NCBI GenBank assembly: GCA_016648135.1
Contig: JADDOH010004296.1
Span: forward strand, 35,460 to 99,459
Reading direction: 5' to 3'
DNA: 64,000 nt
Origin: Agrypnia vestita
Lineage: Eukaryota > Arthropoda > Insecta > Trichoptera > Phryganeidae
The position numbers and the translations under genes were made by a program. The notes beneath the pieces were generated by a model that saw nothing but the letters and a program-made list of their open reading frames with translations, was not told where the DNA came from and searched no databases. Numbering within the stretch: the stretch's first letter is position 1; each line of letters begins with the position of its first letter. This document shows, in pieces, positions 23,651-35,300 of the stretch.

Positions 23651-23909
23651 CGCAATTCAACGTTGAATATCAAAAATACGATTTATTTGTTTATAATTAG
23701 AGTACATGTATTTCGTATGCGTATTAACAAGAGGCCGTTAGTAAATTTGTTCACTTTGAAAGATAATTCCACAATGGCGTTGAACCAATAGGTGTACCCG
23801 TAAGTAATCAATTATCTTTGGTGTGGAATGTTTGCTTCAGTCAAGCTCAGTAAAGTGAACGTGTAAAGACGTGTTTTATACGCAATATTATAATCCGTGG
23901 TCTTGTGAC

Positions 23910-24505
23910 TTTTTTAATTTTATTTATTTTTATTTATTAGCGACACTAATAGGATAATAGGTACATGATACTCTAATAATAAACATTATGGTGAAGACTA
24001 TGCCCATCATCCCAATTACAAGTGTCTTCGGCACGCTCTAGTAACATGTATATTTGCATTTAAGTATATTTTACGTGTACATTTATGTGTATTTTATATT
24101 TAGTTTTTGAATGTAGTGCGATTAGTATTTAATGAATAATTGATTTAATGGGTCCATAGGTTCAGGTCATCGTTTAGAAAATGGATGTTGTGTATGAGTG
24201 AGTTTTTGAACGAATATAAGGTATCTGCAAGAATATCAACATCAATGTTAGGGTCAGCACAATACAACCTTGTGACGGGAGAAAAGTAACCGACATTATT
24301 AGTGTGCTGGCTTATTCTAAAGAACTCCGGGTTTCTTATATGGGGTTTAACATGCAAATTTATATCAGATAGAGAGAGAGAATCAATAGCTCCGCTAAGA
24401 ATCTTGTGTAGCACAACGAGATCGGATATTTTCCGTCGGGACTCAAGTTTGTGCATCTTGAAAAAAGCATGTCGATCTTCGTAGCTGTGAAGGTTATTGT
24501 GTTGG
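23910..24505 (-). mobile_element. truncated LINE inserted in the mariner 5' UTR
   Basis: The minus-strand frame 24456-24145 reads LESRRKISDLVVLHKILSG, later LHVKPHIRNP, TNNVGYFSPVTR and NSLIHNIHFL, the C-terminal region of a LINE ORF2. An A/T-rich tail ends at 23910. The 8-bp repeats CTTGTGAC at 23902-23909 and 24506-24513 fit a target-site duplication. The uninterrupted mariner sequence at about 42220-42250 supplies the empty site. Confidence 0.8.
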
Positions 24506-24549
24506 CTTGTGACAATTAATTTTAAACATTTTTATCATTCTGTTTTAAA

Positions 24550-24835
24550 ATGTCGGACATCAACTAACTAAGAAAATTTACGTCATTGCATGCTGTTTCA
24601 TTTTCTATCGGGTGTTAATGCAACGGTTTCAACAAATAAAATTTGTGATGTGTATGGAGACGTATTGAAAGTAAATAAGTGCCAACGTTGGTTTAGAAAA
24701 TTTTCCGATGGCTATTTTGACTTGTCTGATAGCGATCGAAGTGGGCGCCCGGTAGAGTTTGATAATGACGCTTTAAAAACACCTAGAAGCATATTTTTCT
24801 TAAAAGTCTACCAACAAGATGACAAAAGGTCCTAG
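24550..24835 (+). pseudogene. mariner transposase N-terminal (HTH) remnant
   Basis: From the internal Met at 24590 the frame reads LFHFLSGVNATVSTNKICDV, then CQRWFRKFSDGYFDLSDSDR and SGRPVEFDNDALKT. This is the paired helix-turn-helix DNA-binding part of a mariner transposase, including the GRP motif that separates the two HTHs. The true start, ATG at 24550, is followed by a frame break within a few codons. The second HTH and the DD34D domain are deleted. Confidence 0.85.
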
Positions 24836-25207
24836 ATACGATGGAGATTAAATCGATTAAAAATAAAATTAAATGTAGTTAAATTTTTTTTTGTTGCTAC
24901 TCAATTAATTGATTACTTATGGTTACACTTAATATAATGTAAAAATATATAAGAGAAAAAAATACCCACCCGATCACAAGAATTCTTTCATGTTTATTTA
25001 TATTCAGTGTGTATAGGCCGGGCTGAATTTTTTTTTTTGCGATTTTTATAGCAATAGAATGGTGCCAAATGACTCCAAAATTGTGTGTAAAATACTATTC
25101 AAAATGAGAATCTCCTTCTGTCTCCGGATTGGTCTCAAAGTTTCGAAAAAAAATATTTTTTCTCCTATTTTCTGGCTGGTGTTAATGATACTGCGAGTTG
25201 AGACCCA

Positions 25208-26222
25208 TCTATATAAAAAAAATGTAAGTGTTCGTTCGTACAAAATCTATAAACTCTGAAAGTTCTACACCGATTGCTTTGAAATTTTGACACAACTTTG
25301 AATTTGATTACGAGGATGTTTTTGTGTACCTTCTATTTATTTATATTAATAAAAATGTAAATTTTCAATTGTCCAAAATCATAAATCTCATAAAGTTTTT
25401 TTTGACACAACGTTGCATTCGAATTCACACAAATTATTTGAAAAAAATGCGCAGGTACCTACCCTTTCAATATTGATAAAAATTTAGATATAACATTTTT
25501 CAAATTCAAATTTTTAATAACATTCGGTTGTCTTTGCTAAAATAAAACGTTTAAACCGATGAGAAAGCGCAGCCAATCGTATCGCGATATCTATACCTAT
25601 GAAACTCAATATCTGTCTGTCTGTCTGTTCTCTATAAAAGTCTACACCATTTGTCCGATTCGACTCAAATTTTGTATACTTATGCTTTAGGACATTTCCT
25701 CCTCCCATTTTACCTCTTTCCCACCCCTTATATATTTCCATGCAAATCTGTACCGTTCGACCGATCGGACTCAAAATTTGTAACCTTATTCTTTAGGACC
25801 TGGCAGGTAACGAAGGCGACTTCCCCCCCCCCTTTACCCCATCCCCTTCCCTGTTACACTTTCTGTAGAAATCTTCACCGTATGGCCGATTTAAACTAGA
25901 TTTTGCATACTTATTCTTCAAGACCCGTCGGGTAATAAAGACAACTTTCCCCCTCCCTTCTTACTCCACCCCCACACCTAATATATTTTTGTACAGATCT
26001 ACAACGTTTTCCAATCTGATCCAAATTTTGCATTCTTATTCTTTAGGTCACGGTAGAATACATAGGTCATAATTCCTTCCTGGACATCCCATCCATCCCA
26101 GCCTAAATTAAATGGATCATTTTCTTTATCAGAAAATATGTGAAACAATAAAACCTTTGTGTCCCCCCACAAACTTATTTTAATTAATTTCTTAACCGGA
26201 GCAACGCCGGGTACGAAAAGCT
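25208..26222. mobile_element. Helitron-like non-autonomous repeat
   Basis: The 5' end reads TCTATATAAAAAAAATGTAA, followed by TTCGTTCGTACAAAATC and CACCGATTG. The 3' end is GCAACGCCGGGTACGAAAAG followed by CTAT. Between them lies a 130-bp minisatellite (25640-26085). A TC start and a hairpin-like GCCGG 3' end near CTRR are what non-autonomous insect Helitrons show. No Rep/helicase is present. Immediately afterwards (26224-26284) a second copy of the 5' end begins and is truncated. The ending GCAACGCCGGGTACGAA also occurs alone at about 48454. Confidence 0.5.
25640..26085 (-). repeat. 130-bp minisatellite units, reverse orientation
   Basis: Diverged units repeat TTTAGGAC, a C-rich block such as CCCCTTTACCCCATCCCC, and CAAATCTGTACCGTTCGACC with ACTCAAAATTTG. 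They are the reverse complement of the 17100-17580 units. Spacing is near 130 bases. Confidence 0.75.
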
Positions 26223-26283
26223 ATCAATATATAAAAATGTAAATATTCGTTTGTTCATAATCTTAAATCTCCGAAAGTTCAAG

Positions 26284-26465
26284 TTCATGGCAGAAATGTC
26301 CTTGAGGACGTTGTCGCTTCATCTTAATTTTGGCCTTCCTAAGCTCCTTCGCCCAACCGGCCTTGAATTCAGCAGGGACTTTGGTGCTTGATGATCGGTC
26401 ATTCTCTCCACATGACCCAGCCACCGAAGTCTTCCCAGTTTTATAAATTTTGTGACGTTTAGCTC
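26284..26465 (-). pseudogene. LINE C-terminal fragment
   Basis: On the minus strand one frame reads LGRLRWLGHVERMTDHQAPK, then RPVGRRSLGRPKLR followed by a stop. LRWLGHVERM plus GRPK is the C-terminal hallmark of insect LINE ORF2. Only about 180 bases survive, joined directly to a truncated Helitron-like 5' end. Confidence 0.75.
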
Positions 26466-27319
26466 CCTAAATTAATTAATTAATTAGATGCAAGTACTTT
26501 ATATATAAATTGGTTAAAGAAAAAGATAAATCATCATCTACATTCTACCACAAATAACATAATTTACATGAAATCAAGGTTACCCCATACAATATGTTAC
26601 CTGGCTTGATACATAGATTGTCACTTTATTTGGATGAGTGTCCCAATAAATGATTGACCCGTCTCTTTTATATACTTAAATTTTAAAACATTATCCAACA
26701 TTATATTGTATAGTTTATGGCCTACATAGGTGTCTAAAATTTTTTATTTCAAAAGTGGTTCACGTTCTTTCTTTTCTGCGTGTAGCAATTGTGTTTTGAG
26801 TTTCTTTGGAGTGTGTTTATTTATATTTGTATAAGTAAGCCAGGATAGTTTATTATAAATATATTTTGATTTATTAATTTATTTAAAAAATATATCTACA
26901 ACGTCAGAACCCGTGTTTAATGTGGGCTACGCAGGAGGAGCGCGGGAGCGGGGTGGCCGGAGGCTCTACGCCGAACTGAAATCAACAGGCTGCTCCGTTC
27001 TTCAGGTCGTGGGGGGGGCGTGTTGGGGTACAGGTTGGGCTAAATTTAGACGTAGAGGGAGCTGCACAGACGAGAGGTTGCCTTCTATTCAATTATCTCC
27101 GGTACATCCCGTAGGCATTATCTCCAGAGGTTTGTTGTTGTAATATACTCAACCGGAAGTCGTGTTTTTAATTTTACGTCCTTCGACACGAGCGCAAATC
27201 CGAGACTTCGGCAATGTTTCATAACAATTTTACAACACGAACAATGTGAAATGTTGTACTGTAAGCACGATGAACACGCACAGTGTACATTCTGAGCTGA
27301 TACGACTTAAGCGAGAACC
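26466..27319. other. unassigned DNA with a GC-rich island
   Basis: 26905-27130 is GC-rich, with runs such as GGTCGTGGGGGGGGCG, and holds a 76-codon plus-strand frame (26913-27143) with no recognisable domain. The flanks are AT-rich. It could be an old LINE 5' region or an exon; I cannot decide. Confidence 0.35.
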
Positions 27320-27600
27320 GTTGATTTTTTATTGAATGTCGTTTACGTGAGTGAGAAATAGTAGAGGTCTGGGGACCATATCTGGGGGGATTCCAAATTC
27401 ACCTATTGGTGGAGTACTTAGATCATTTGATATGACTATCTGAGGTTTGCTCGATGAGTGGCTTGGGGCTATGAGGTCAATTCCGTTTTCTTTTGGTTCT
27501 GATACGAGTTGTTCGTGGGAGATACGTTCGAGATACTTCCTTCGAATCGATGAAGATACCTACGCAATTACTTGATTTGTTCTCTTTACTTTGTATAATG
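27320..27600 (-). pseudogene. degenerate reverse transcriptase fragment
   Basis: On the minus strand a short run reads GEFGIPPDMVPRPLLFLTHV, matching the RT palm motif usually written GVPQGS.LGPLLFL.YIND. The frame around it is broken. The next 300 bases to the right (27595-27910) are a repeat also found at 62150-62465. Confidence 0.5.
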
Positions 27601-27910
27601 TGGATATTTTGCGGTTGCGTCTTGTGTGCATATTCCCCCGGTGACCCCAAATGGTTTCTCACTTATTGTAGAATTGACTTTTGCGATTGAATTTAACCTA
27701 TTTTTGACTGCTTATTCAAAAAATTTCGATATGTTAGATAAATAGTATATTACCTAATTCTCATTGTTTGTTAAATTAGATTACACTGCATATATGATTG
27801 TAAGTGATTATCTCTCACCATAAACAAGAATCTTAATTCCTTTTGGTGAGGTAGAACATGTAATAATAATTTTATTGTTCATATTTGCTAGTTAATCATT
27901 TTTATAAAAT
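27595..27910. repeat. dispersed repeat, copy 1 (partner at 62150)
   Basis: About 315 bases share long words with 62150-62465 in direct orientation: TTTTGCGGTTGCGTC, GTGTGCATATTCCCCC, TATTGTAGAATTGACTTTTG and GATTGTAAGTGATTAT. The elements are probably parts of one LINE, because RT-like sequence adjoins this copy. Confidence 0.7.
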
Positions 27911-29429
27911 AAATTACATGTATTATTTATTAACTAAATAAATAAAAAATTGATTTAATTTAACGCTCTTGCAGTTGTTGGCATGTTAGATGAATAATTG
28001 TTCGAATTCTTCTTCAACACATTTCCATCGAGTGCTTCTGCTAGCTTATCTAAAGTATAGCCGAAAAAACTAGGGGTACGCGAAAAAATATTCTCCTACA
28101 TTTTAGCGATAGCAACGCGTCCATGACATGGACAAAATTAATTACGGACACAACATTGTTCGAATAATGCGAATAGACCCGATTTCTGCGTACTAATAAA
28201 ACCTTGTGACTATTTTTCTCATTCTTAGACAAATTTGATAGAAAACTGCTGCATTATTTTGGGGTTAATTCACTTGGAATTTACAATATTTTTATTAGTA
28301 TTTTCTAAGGACACAATTACTGGATTTTATCCACAGAGGGATAACCAACAAGTTTTCAATCATATATGGCGATAGTGTAATTTTACAAAATGTGCAAAAT
28401 GAGGGACATAAATAACATATATATATAACTTTCAAAAAATTTACAAATGTGTGGTTGATGTTAGGTGAAGTCGGTTAACGTTAAATTGTGTAAAGTGTGA
28501 AGTGACGATGATGTGACTTGTCCTAATATATATAAGTCTATATTATATTGTCCTGATAAAGGTTGAGACCAACGGAAACTAGTAGACGAATATATAGTAA
28601 TAAGTTTAAAACTAAGTAGGTATTTCATTTTATTTTAAATTTAATTTGTATAATTTTAAGAGGGCACTTTTCAAAGAACATATTCTTGAATATTAGTAAT
28701 TTAATGCCCATTTATGTCGAGTCTCGCTGTCAAATCGAGCAGTGTGTTTGTAGATTTGGGTCTCTTTCTACCGATCTCAAGCTGATCCGAGATTTATTTT
28801 ATTTTATTTATTTGATCATCCAATGCGAAGACATAAATACATGACAAAACAGTATATATATGTCCAGATGTGTCTTACATAATTGTAGGACGACACTGAT
28901 GAGACAGTGATGATAAAGATTCATTTAACAATCACAGACAGGTGAGATTCAGTGATGATATATAAAAGTAAAAAGTGATTTATTTTTTATTTTTTTATGG
29001 TTCACAAATAATGAAAAACACATAACATGATATAGATAATACAATTATAATAAAATTCGTTTAAATGCTTTTCATCACTTAAATGTGAAAACAACAAACA
29101 TAGAGATAAAAGTAAAGAATAAAACATATACAAGAAAGAACAGAAAATTGTGATTTTATATAGTGAGATTGAATAAAGAGACAGCTAATTTCACAAGTTT
29201 TAAGGTAAAAGTTCTCTTATATTCATGGAAACTGTAATCAATTGTGGTTATTTTCTATTTTGTTGTATGACCTCATCATTCTAGATATAGAGTTAAAGTG
29301 GGCCGTATTGTAATTGTAAGTTAAAATAGAAAATGTATTATATATTGGTGACTACGAACATTCAAATTTATGTGATAATAAGTAATACGTATAATGTATA
29401 TAATGCGCATGGTCTGGGAGTGTGACGAG
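27911..29429. other. unassigned AT-rich DNA with a short repeat
   Basis: 28296-28345 contains GGACACAATTACTGGATTTT, the reverse complement of a word repeated at 44110-44145 and 44655-44690, so it is a small dispersed repeat. The rest shows nothing recognisable. Confidence 0.4.
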
Positions 29430-29740
29430 TTTCCAGTATCTGCCTCACCATACGACGATACTCTTCATATTTGGTGTAAAAATATTTATTGGATTTAAAA
29501 GGTTATAATTGTCTAAGCTCATACGTGGGACAGGAGAGAATTTCCTATTATTGGTGTGATAGGTTGAAAGGGAAAAGAAGTAGCTCTGACTCGTAGACTT
29601 GCATGAGACGTAAAAGAATAGTCATTAAGGTTGTGAATAATATGTTAAAGGAAGGATTGATCTTACAATATTTGCCCGAGTCCAATTAATTATGTTAACA
29701 TTCAAATTAAATTTGTTGTAAACACTCTCAAGGTTTTTCT
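29430..29740 (-). pseudogene. probable LINE C-terminal relic
   Basis: In a broken minus-strand frame the run TNNRKFSPVPRMSLDNYNL corresponds to TNNVGYFSPVTR in the LINE at 24145. Sequence to its right resembles the preceding SHASLRVR part. No intact frame remains. Confidence 0.45.
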
Positions 29741-30911
29741 TTCTCTCTTATTATTTATCTCTTCGCAAGTTCTTAAATTTATCTCACTGTCAGATATCAT
29801 CAACAACTTCCGTGTCGCTACTTCACAAGGCTTCACAAACTACCCTGTACATCTAAATTTGTACCTACCCCAACCGAAGGCAAACACGGCCGCCTTAGTT
29901 CAAGGTTCTTTTCGGTACAATTACCGAGTTATGTTTTATCAGGCTTCGCATCGCTTATTCCTCTCCTGCATAGCTGGCCCCCGCAGCCTTCACCGCTGGC
30001 AGAGACATAACCTAATCCCATTCCAGTTATTGCGAAAAATTACCGGGAAATATACCACACGGACCTACTTCTCTAAGGAAAAGCTATCTCCGCCTGTATC
30101 AACGAAATTGCTTTATTTATTCAAAAGCTGTAGGTTTTCGTTTTACTGGGAAATCGTAATTGGGTTCTATTTTCCTCAATTTCTCATATGTATAATGTAT
30201 ATGCGAATCATTCGAATACGTATTGTGTCGAAAAACTCAATATTTCGAACGAAAATGGAGAAATCGCATACATCTTTAGGTACATTGTTTTTGTTTTTTT
30301 CAGTATTTTTCTGTATTTCAAACAATAATAGTTTCTCTACCTTTAAACACTTTAAAAAAAGTGCTTGAAATATTTATATAGTTGAAATATTTTTTCTCAA
30401 TTGTGTTGTGGAGATATTGGCTAAAAGTGATCGCAAAAACAATAAACCTACATAGATCCAATAGAACGTCACGATTTGAATATTATTGTACTACTCAACT
30501 AACGATATATATAAAAAGTATAAAATCAGAATTAAAAAACGATAGAGAAAGATTTTTATCAATGTCTTAATGCTATAAATTAACGTAGAAATATATTATA
30601 ATAATATTTTTAATTATTTATAGCGTTGACAAAAGACGAAATTATTATTTTAAACCACATAATTATTTTTATTGTTTTCTATTATTCTGACGTCAACGAA
30701 TTTCGATTTAGGTCAATAACTATACCTACTGGTACTGGTATTTTTCTAAATTAACAATAATGATTCATGATTCAATAATGATTCACTTCAGAAATTTCTC
30801 TCGAGTACTTTTGATCATTTTAAAAATTCGCTCAGCGGAAATGATTTCACCATAAAATATATAAATCAAGTTTTATCGTGTTTATATAAAAAGCGAACAA
30901 TATTCTACATA
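29741..30911. other. unassigned DNA; 169-codon frame of unknown nature
   Basis: A plus-strand frame at 29859-30368 has a more balanced first half (to about 30100), but its product matches no family I know and its second half is F/I/S-rich from AT-rich DNA. Either strand of 29860-30110 might include a non-coding or exonic segment. Confidence that it is a gene is low. Confidence 0.35.
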
Positions 30912-31424
30912 CAGGGTTATTTATAAAACATTAATAACCTCGCAGTACCATATTCCTGCCTTGATTGTGAGTCGAAAATGTTCATTCTATTATGACCTAA
31001 TATCAATAGTTATGGATATATACGACATCAAAGTTTGCATTTTTTTTCAATATTTCTAACTTATTTTTTGTAAAACGTTTGACTATCATTACAGTAACTC
31101 ATATCGATTACGAAAAATTCATTCGTTTCAATACAAGTTAAATAAAAGGATAAAAACCCTGAATAAATTCCCATCGGAATTCGAAGATTTTTATTTGACT
31201 TGTATTGGAGGGAATGAATTTTTCATATTCGATATAAGTTACTGTAATGTTAGTCCAACGTTTTATAAAAAATATGTCAGAAATATTGAAAAAAAATGCA
31301 AACTTTGATGTCGCATATATCCTTAACGATTGATTATAGGTCGTAATAGCTGGAACATTTTCGATTCATAATCAAGGTAGGAATATAGTACTGCGAGGTT
31401 ATTAATGTTTTACAAAAAACCCTG
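30912..31424. mobile_element. 513-bp palindromic MITE, copy 1
   Basis: The ends CAGGGTTATTTATAAAACAT and its inverted match lie between TA dinucleotides. Inner arms also pair (CTTGATTGTGAGTCGAAAAT versus the complement near 31365; TTACAGTAACTCATATCGAT versus the complement near 31225). A second copy is at 60414-60913. TA flanks suggest a Tc1/mariner-type or similar TA-inserting parent. Confidence 0.8.
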
Positions 31425-32305
31425 TATAAACAAAGTCGTGGTTTATGAACAGAATAGTTTGGGATGCGGCGCTCCTTAGAGAGTCCTGTAATTAGGCAGC
31501 CGGGTAGTCCCGGTACCTCCCGGATCACTGGACACTATTCCGCCGCTGGCCATCAGATACATAGGTTCCTCTACAATAAGACCTTGACTTATCGAGACAT
31601 TTTGTTTTCTGTCTTAAGGCTGTCATTAAGATTTTTTTTAGTTTTTTCTTAATAATATTCCACTCGATAAATTAAACGTTTACGTAGATCGTGTTCTACA
31701 ATAATATTTTAGCTTTTTTATTAGTTTAAAAAAATTCGTATTTTTAATATAATTAATAAAAATGTACTTTGTTTTCACCGCTTATACAATGAAAATATCA
31801 ACATATTTCAGGGAATATGGCCCCTTCTTCAGGATACATTGTACCAATACTAACAAATTAAAAATCAACAATCAAAATATAGACAATCAAAATATTGCAC
31901 CCACCACCAATAATATATATATATATATATATATCTACTTAAGATATATATATATATATCTATATATAGTAAATGAGTAATTGATATGTACTAACATGAA
32001 AACTAATTTAAAACATAAATATTTGTAAAAATGTCCTGGTTATTTATAATATTTAACTTAGTTTAACACTTTTCTTTTTTCCAAAATTTCTAATTTATCA
32101 AACTGTAATTCTGTATAATTTCTATGTAAAATTTATAAACTTATTAATATCAAAAGAATGGTCATAACCAAAAGATGATTCGAAAATTCAGAATAATTAT
32201 TGCTATTTAAGCACCTTAAGTGTTCCTTAACTCTAAAAACAGACTCTCACTACAAAATCATTTTTCTCTTTTTGAAGAAATCGTTTATTTATTTGCAAAA
32301 GTAGT
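31425..32305. other. unassigned DNA with (AT)n tract
   Basis: 31440-31600 is of mixed composition without an assignable frame. 31912-31970 is a TA/ATCT microsatellite. The rest is AT-rich and unrecognised. Confidence 0.45.
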
Positions 32306-32430
32306 CGAAGCAAGTACTCAGGCTTTCGCGGCCGTGCAGAATTTTCTGGTTAAAGTTTAATGAGATATTCTTGATGATGAACCCTGCAATGGGATCCGAA
32401 ACTTCAATTGGAGAGACTGTATACCAGACG
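32306..32430 (+). repeat. Penelope-like repeat fragment, family A, with hammerhead-like core
   Basis: It starts CTCAGGCTTTCGCGGCCGTG and CAGAATTTTCTGG, then TTGATGA (32371-32377), a hairpin around AACCCTGCAATGGGATCC, and GAAAC from 32398. The same GGATCCCATTGCAGGGTCCA core occurs inverted at 52911, and the same terminal words occur at 54945-55055 and 56696-56800. A 155-codon minus frame (32289-32756) overlapping it is unassigned. Confidence 0.5.
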
Positions 32431-33200
32431 ACTAAGCATATTTTCTTAGATATTTTATAAGTTGACTTTAGATATTTACAGCTTTCTGTATTTTTTAATA
32501 CAGGTGCCGTTGTAATATTCTTCTGTTTTTCTTTAAAACGTTTCTTATACTTGGCACCTTTATCACACAATTTTTTTTTTAAATGAAATGCCTGTAATCC
32601 CGACCCAGGGCAATTATTGTACAAGCAAATGTTTACAAGCAGAAGGCGCTTCTCTTTCGCCGATTGCCTTTTTAAACCTGCGACAACTATATCAATCGCT
32701 ACGCGACATCCGTTGTGATTTTTACACCCACCCTTATATTTATCACTAGTTAACAAATGCCCTCAACAATAGCTCCAGGCTCATGTTTGCGTATGATAAA
32801 TTGTCGAGAATACCGCTCACTGCTAACCACTACCCACTAATTTCGTCAAGGCTTTGACATTCCCGATCAAAGGAGTATATTCCATGTTTGCCGTGGTTAC
32901 CGAAAGCAAATAGATAGATATTCAGTAACTCAAACACAATCTAGGCTTCAGGCTCGCGAGGGTGCGGTATTTCAACATTAATCTCAATGCAGCATATCAC
33001 AGGTATGCAAGAAAAATCACTTAACTCCATTTTGGCACTTTCGATGTGAACGGCATTAAATGTATATAGGGATAATCAGTTACATCAGTTTTATTTTTAT
33101 AATTCAAATTTTTTATTATATAATAACATATTCATGGATTTAGTTTTCCTACTTAATTATGTATTATTTACATCGGCGACCAGTAAATACTTTTGAAGTA
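32431..33200. other. unassigned DNA
   Basis: No gene family recognised. 32560-32960 is somewhat less AT-rich than average. Confidence 0.35.
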
Positions 33201-33420
33201 ATTTTGCTTAAACTGATAAGTAGGTGACAGTTTCGTATGTTTTTACGATTCAACAGGCCAGGTGGCCCAATTACAGAAGCAAAATACATCACAACACAGC
33301 CAGGCTCGAGTAAATCACTCAGATCAAATTGTGACCTCACCGGAAATCGAACCCGGAACCCTCGGTGTGAGAAGTCAGTATCATACCCACTGCGCTACGA
33401 GGGCCGCTATTCTTTAAATA
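33201..33420 (-). mobile_element. tRNA-derived SINE (family B)
   Basis: On the minus strand, from about 33410, GCGGCCCTCGTAGCGCAGTG is a box A region and GGGTTCGATTTCCGG a box B, at tRNA-like spacing. A unique body containing GGGCCACCTGGCCTGTT follows. The acceptor arms do not pair, so it is not a tRNA gene. No second copy in the window. Confidence 0.65.
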
Positions 33421-33459
33421 TTTTTACCAAAACTATTATGACTGTCATTTTTAAGACAA

Positions 33460-33597
33460 AATTAATTAATCAATTAGAAAGACATACAGAAAAATCTAAT
33501 CCATTTAAAAATATTCGGCTGCTACCGGCATTAGAACCACGGATCTCCTCCTATCCGGGGCAGGCACGTTATCTAATTACGCTATAGCGGCCTTGTA
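33460..33597 (-). mobile_element. tRNA-derived SINE (family C), copy 1
   Basis: The minus strand carries AAGGCCGCTATAGCGTAATT with a box-A-like start, then GTGGTTCTAATGCCGG as a decayed box B. The tail ATTTTTCTGTATGTCTTTCT matches 54595-54725, which is in the same orientation with a better box B. Confidence 0.7.
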
Positions 33598-34559
33598 TAT
33601 TTCCGTCAATATATCGACCTTATCTGTAAATCTCATTTATTAATTGATTAACATTTACTATCCATTTATAGAGCAATCCACTTTTTCTGTAATTGTATAA
33701 ATTATATTTTTTAACCGTAAATAATTTTTATATTCCGTATTATACTGTAAAATAGTTTGTTTATACCCCATGGAACTAAAACAAAGATATTTCTTTGTTG
33801 CATTTGTACACCATTATTTCATTTATCGAAACACAACTCAGAGGTGTGCCAATATTGACAAGACGTTATGTGATATTTGAAAAAAGGTATCTGAGAATTT
33901 GATTAAATTAGTTGTCTTCGATTATATTACGAAGAAAACAGTACATTATTATGTGAATACATTCCCTCACAAAGAAATAATGTTTTTTTTCCAAATCCAT
34001 TTTAACAGTAATTTATTTTTAAAATTTCACGTATAAAATTTCTAAATATCATATGTAAATGTTATTTTTTGAGTCTCTCAGGACTCTTATACTTACATTT
34101 ACTTTTTAAAAGAAAAAATGTGTTTAAATTATCATTACAATATGCGTTGTACGCTTTAATATTCACAATGTATTTTAATAAAAGCAAAACATATTTCTAT
34201 TGATCACACCCGTATTTTTAAACATAATTGACACAAAACCCATTCATTGAAGTTAAGTGGTTTTCTCAGTATGGCTGCCATATATTATAATATTAGATAC
34301 ATAATTGAATAGTCTATAACCAGACAACAGAATGCGTGTGCAAACTAAGAGGTCTGACCGTGATTTCCTGTCTGTAAGCAAACAGCAATTTGATGTCCAT
34401 ATAACGCTATAATTCAATATTGCTACTCGAAGTGGCTGCTCACGGGAACGTTATAGATGGCACGTTTTAGATGGATGAAATATTCTATATATCAATAAAT
34501 ATTTGCATGTAAAGTTATTTTTACTACTAGACTACATAAACAGCATTTATTTCATCATT
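33598..34559. other. unassigned AT-rich DNA
   Basis: No gene, RNA or repeat recognised. Confidence 0.4.
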
Positions 34560-34884
34560 ATCGTAGATAGAATAAATAAAGGAGTGCTGAGATGGTTTGG
34601 TCATGTGGAACGTATGAACGAGGAAACGATGGTTAAGAAAATATATGAGGCGAGTGTTGAAGGCAACAGGAATAGAGGGCGTCCACGAAAGACCTGGCAT
34701 TGGCGTACTACAAGTATTTGAGGATGGCCCTGTTAAAAGCCGCACAACCGTAGAACTTGTATGAGAAGATGTATGAATGGGGCCGAAGAAAAAGTGGTGT
34801 GCCAGGATAGAAGAGTGTGGCGTTAAAATCCTCTCTGCCTACCCCTGCGTGGAGACGGCGTGATGGTTAGTTAGTTAGTTAGTT
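34560..34884 (+). pseudogene. LINE 3' end, same family as 9243
   Basis: The plus frame reads KGVLRWFGHVERMNEETMVK, then RNRGRPRKTWH, and then breaks. Beyond it, in shifted frames, the family's C-terminus (ATGAGAAGATGTATGAATGG, GCCAGGATAGAAGAGTGTGG) continues. The end is CGGCGTGATGGTTAG followed by a (TTAG)n tail. It is 5'-truncated and frameshifted. Confidence 0.8.
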
Positions 34885-35172
34885 ATCGTGTTCGTTTTTT
34901 ATTCCATTTCCTTTATATTTATATTTTATATATTGTTATTTTTATTTAATTTGCGATAAATATTTTTGATTTACTTTGCGATAAAAGTCAACAATAATGG
35001 CGCTTATAATATCGAGGGCCCTCAGCCAAAAGGGCATAAACGATAATTTCAAACTTTAAAGGAGAGCAAAATAAAGTCTCGTTAATCTGATTTTGTCAGT
35101 TTTTTTTTTCAATTGATTCAGCAACATTGTAGATTGACATTTTTTTAAATTTGATTGTATTATGTGTATCAA
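34885..35172. other. unassigned AT-rich DNA
   Basis: Nothing recognised. The AGGAGAGCAAAATAAAGT word near 35060 is inverted at about 35420, so the Penelope-like pair at 35173-35300 may sit inside a larger inverted structure (35050-35470). Confidence 0.4.
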
Positions 35173-35300
35173 TCTACTAATATTATTTGATTAATTTCAC
35201 CTACATGTTTCGGAAATTCCATGTATATAACATGTAACACCCTGACGATGGAAAGGTATTTCCGAAACACGTAGGTGAAATTAATCAAATAATATAAGTA
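35173..35300. repeat. inverted pair of Penelope-like ends around a hammerhead-like core
   Basis: Left arm 35173-35220 and right arm 35256-35300 are inverted copies (ATTTGATTAATTTCACCTAC and its complement). The right copy includes a full core; the left has lost its CTGA box. Confidence 0.75.
35238..35277 (+). ncRNA. hammerhead-like ribozyme, best preserved in the window
   Basis: CACC (35238-35241) can pair with GGTG (35274-35277) as stem I. CTGACGA (35242-35248) is the first core strand. GGAAA/TTTCC (35250-35263, loop GGTA) is a perfect helix II. GAAA (35264-35267) is the second core strand. C, two bases, then GTA follow, giving a minimal helix III with cleavage expected after A35273. All conserved hammerhead positions I can check are present. 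Helix III is very weak, so cleavage may need a dimer. Self-cleavage itself is inferred. Confidence 0.55.

Larger units (their letters stand above)
23791..24929 (+). mobile_element. internally deleted mariner (family 1) with a LINE inserted
   Basis: It is flanked by TA on both sides. The left end GGTGTACCCGTAAGTAATCA is inverted at the right end near 24905-24929. It keeps the 5' UTR, the N-terminal part of the transposase (from about 24550) and the last 3' bases; the catalytic domain is deleted. A non-LTR element occupies 23910-24505 within the 5' UTR, between two copies of CTTGTGAC. A 5' half of the same family is at 42126-42355 on the minus strand. Confidence 0.8.

Noticed and set aside
24145..24456. 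Independent host gene
   Set aside because: The protein has LINE ORF2 C-terminal motifs, and the segment has an A/T tail and an 8-bp target duplication.
32289..32756. 155-codon minus-strand frame as a gene
   Set aside because: Its C-terminal quarter is encoded by a dispersed Penelope-like repeat, and the rest has no known domain; kept only as unassigned.
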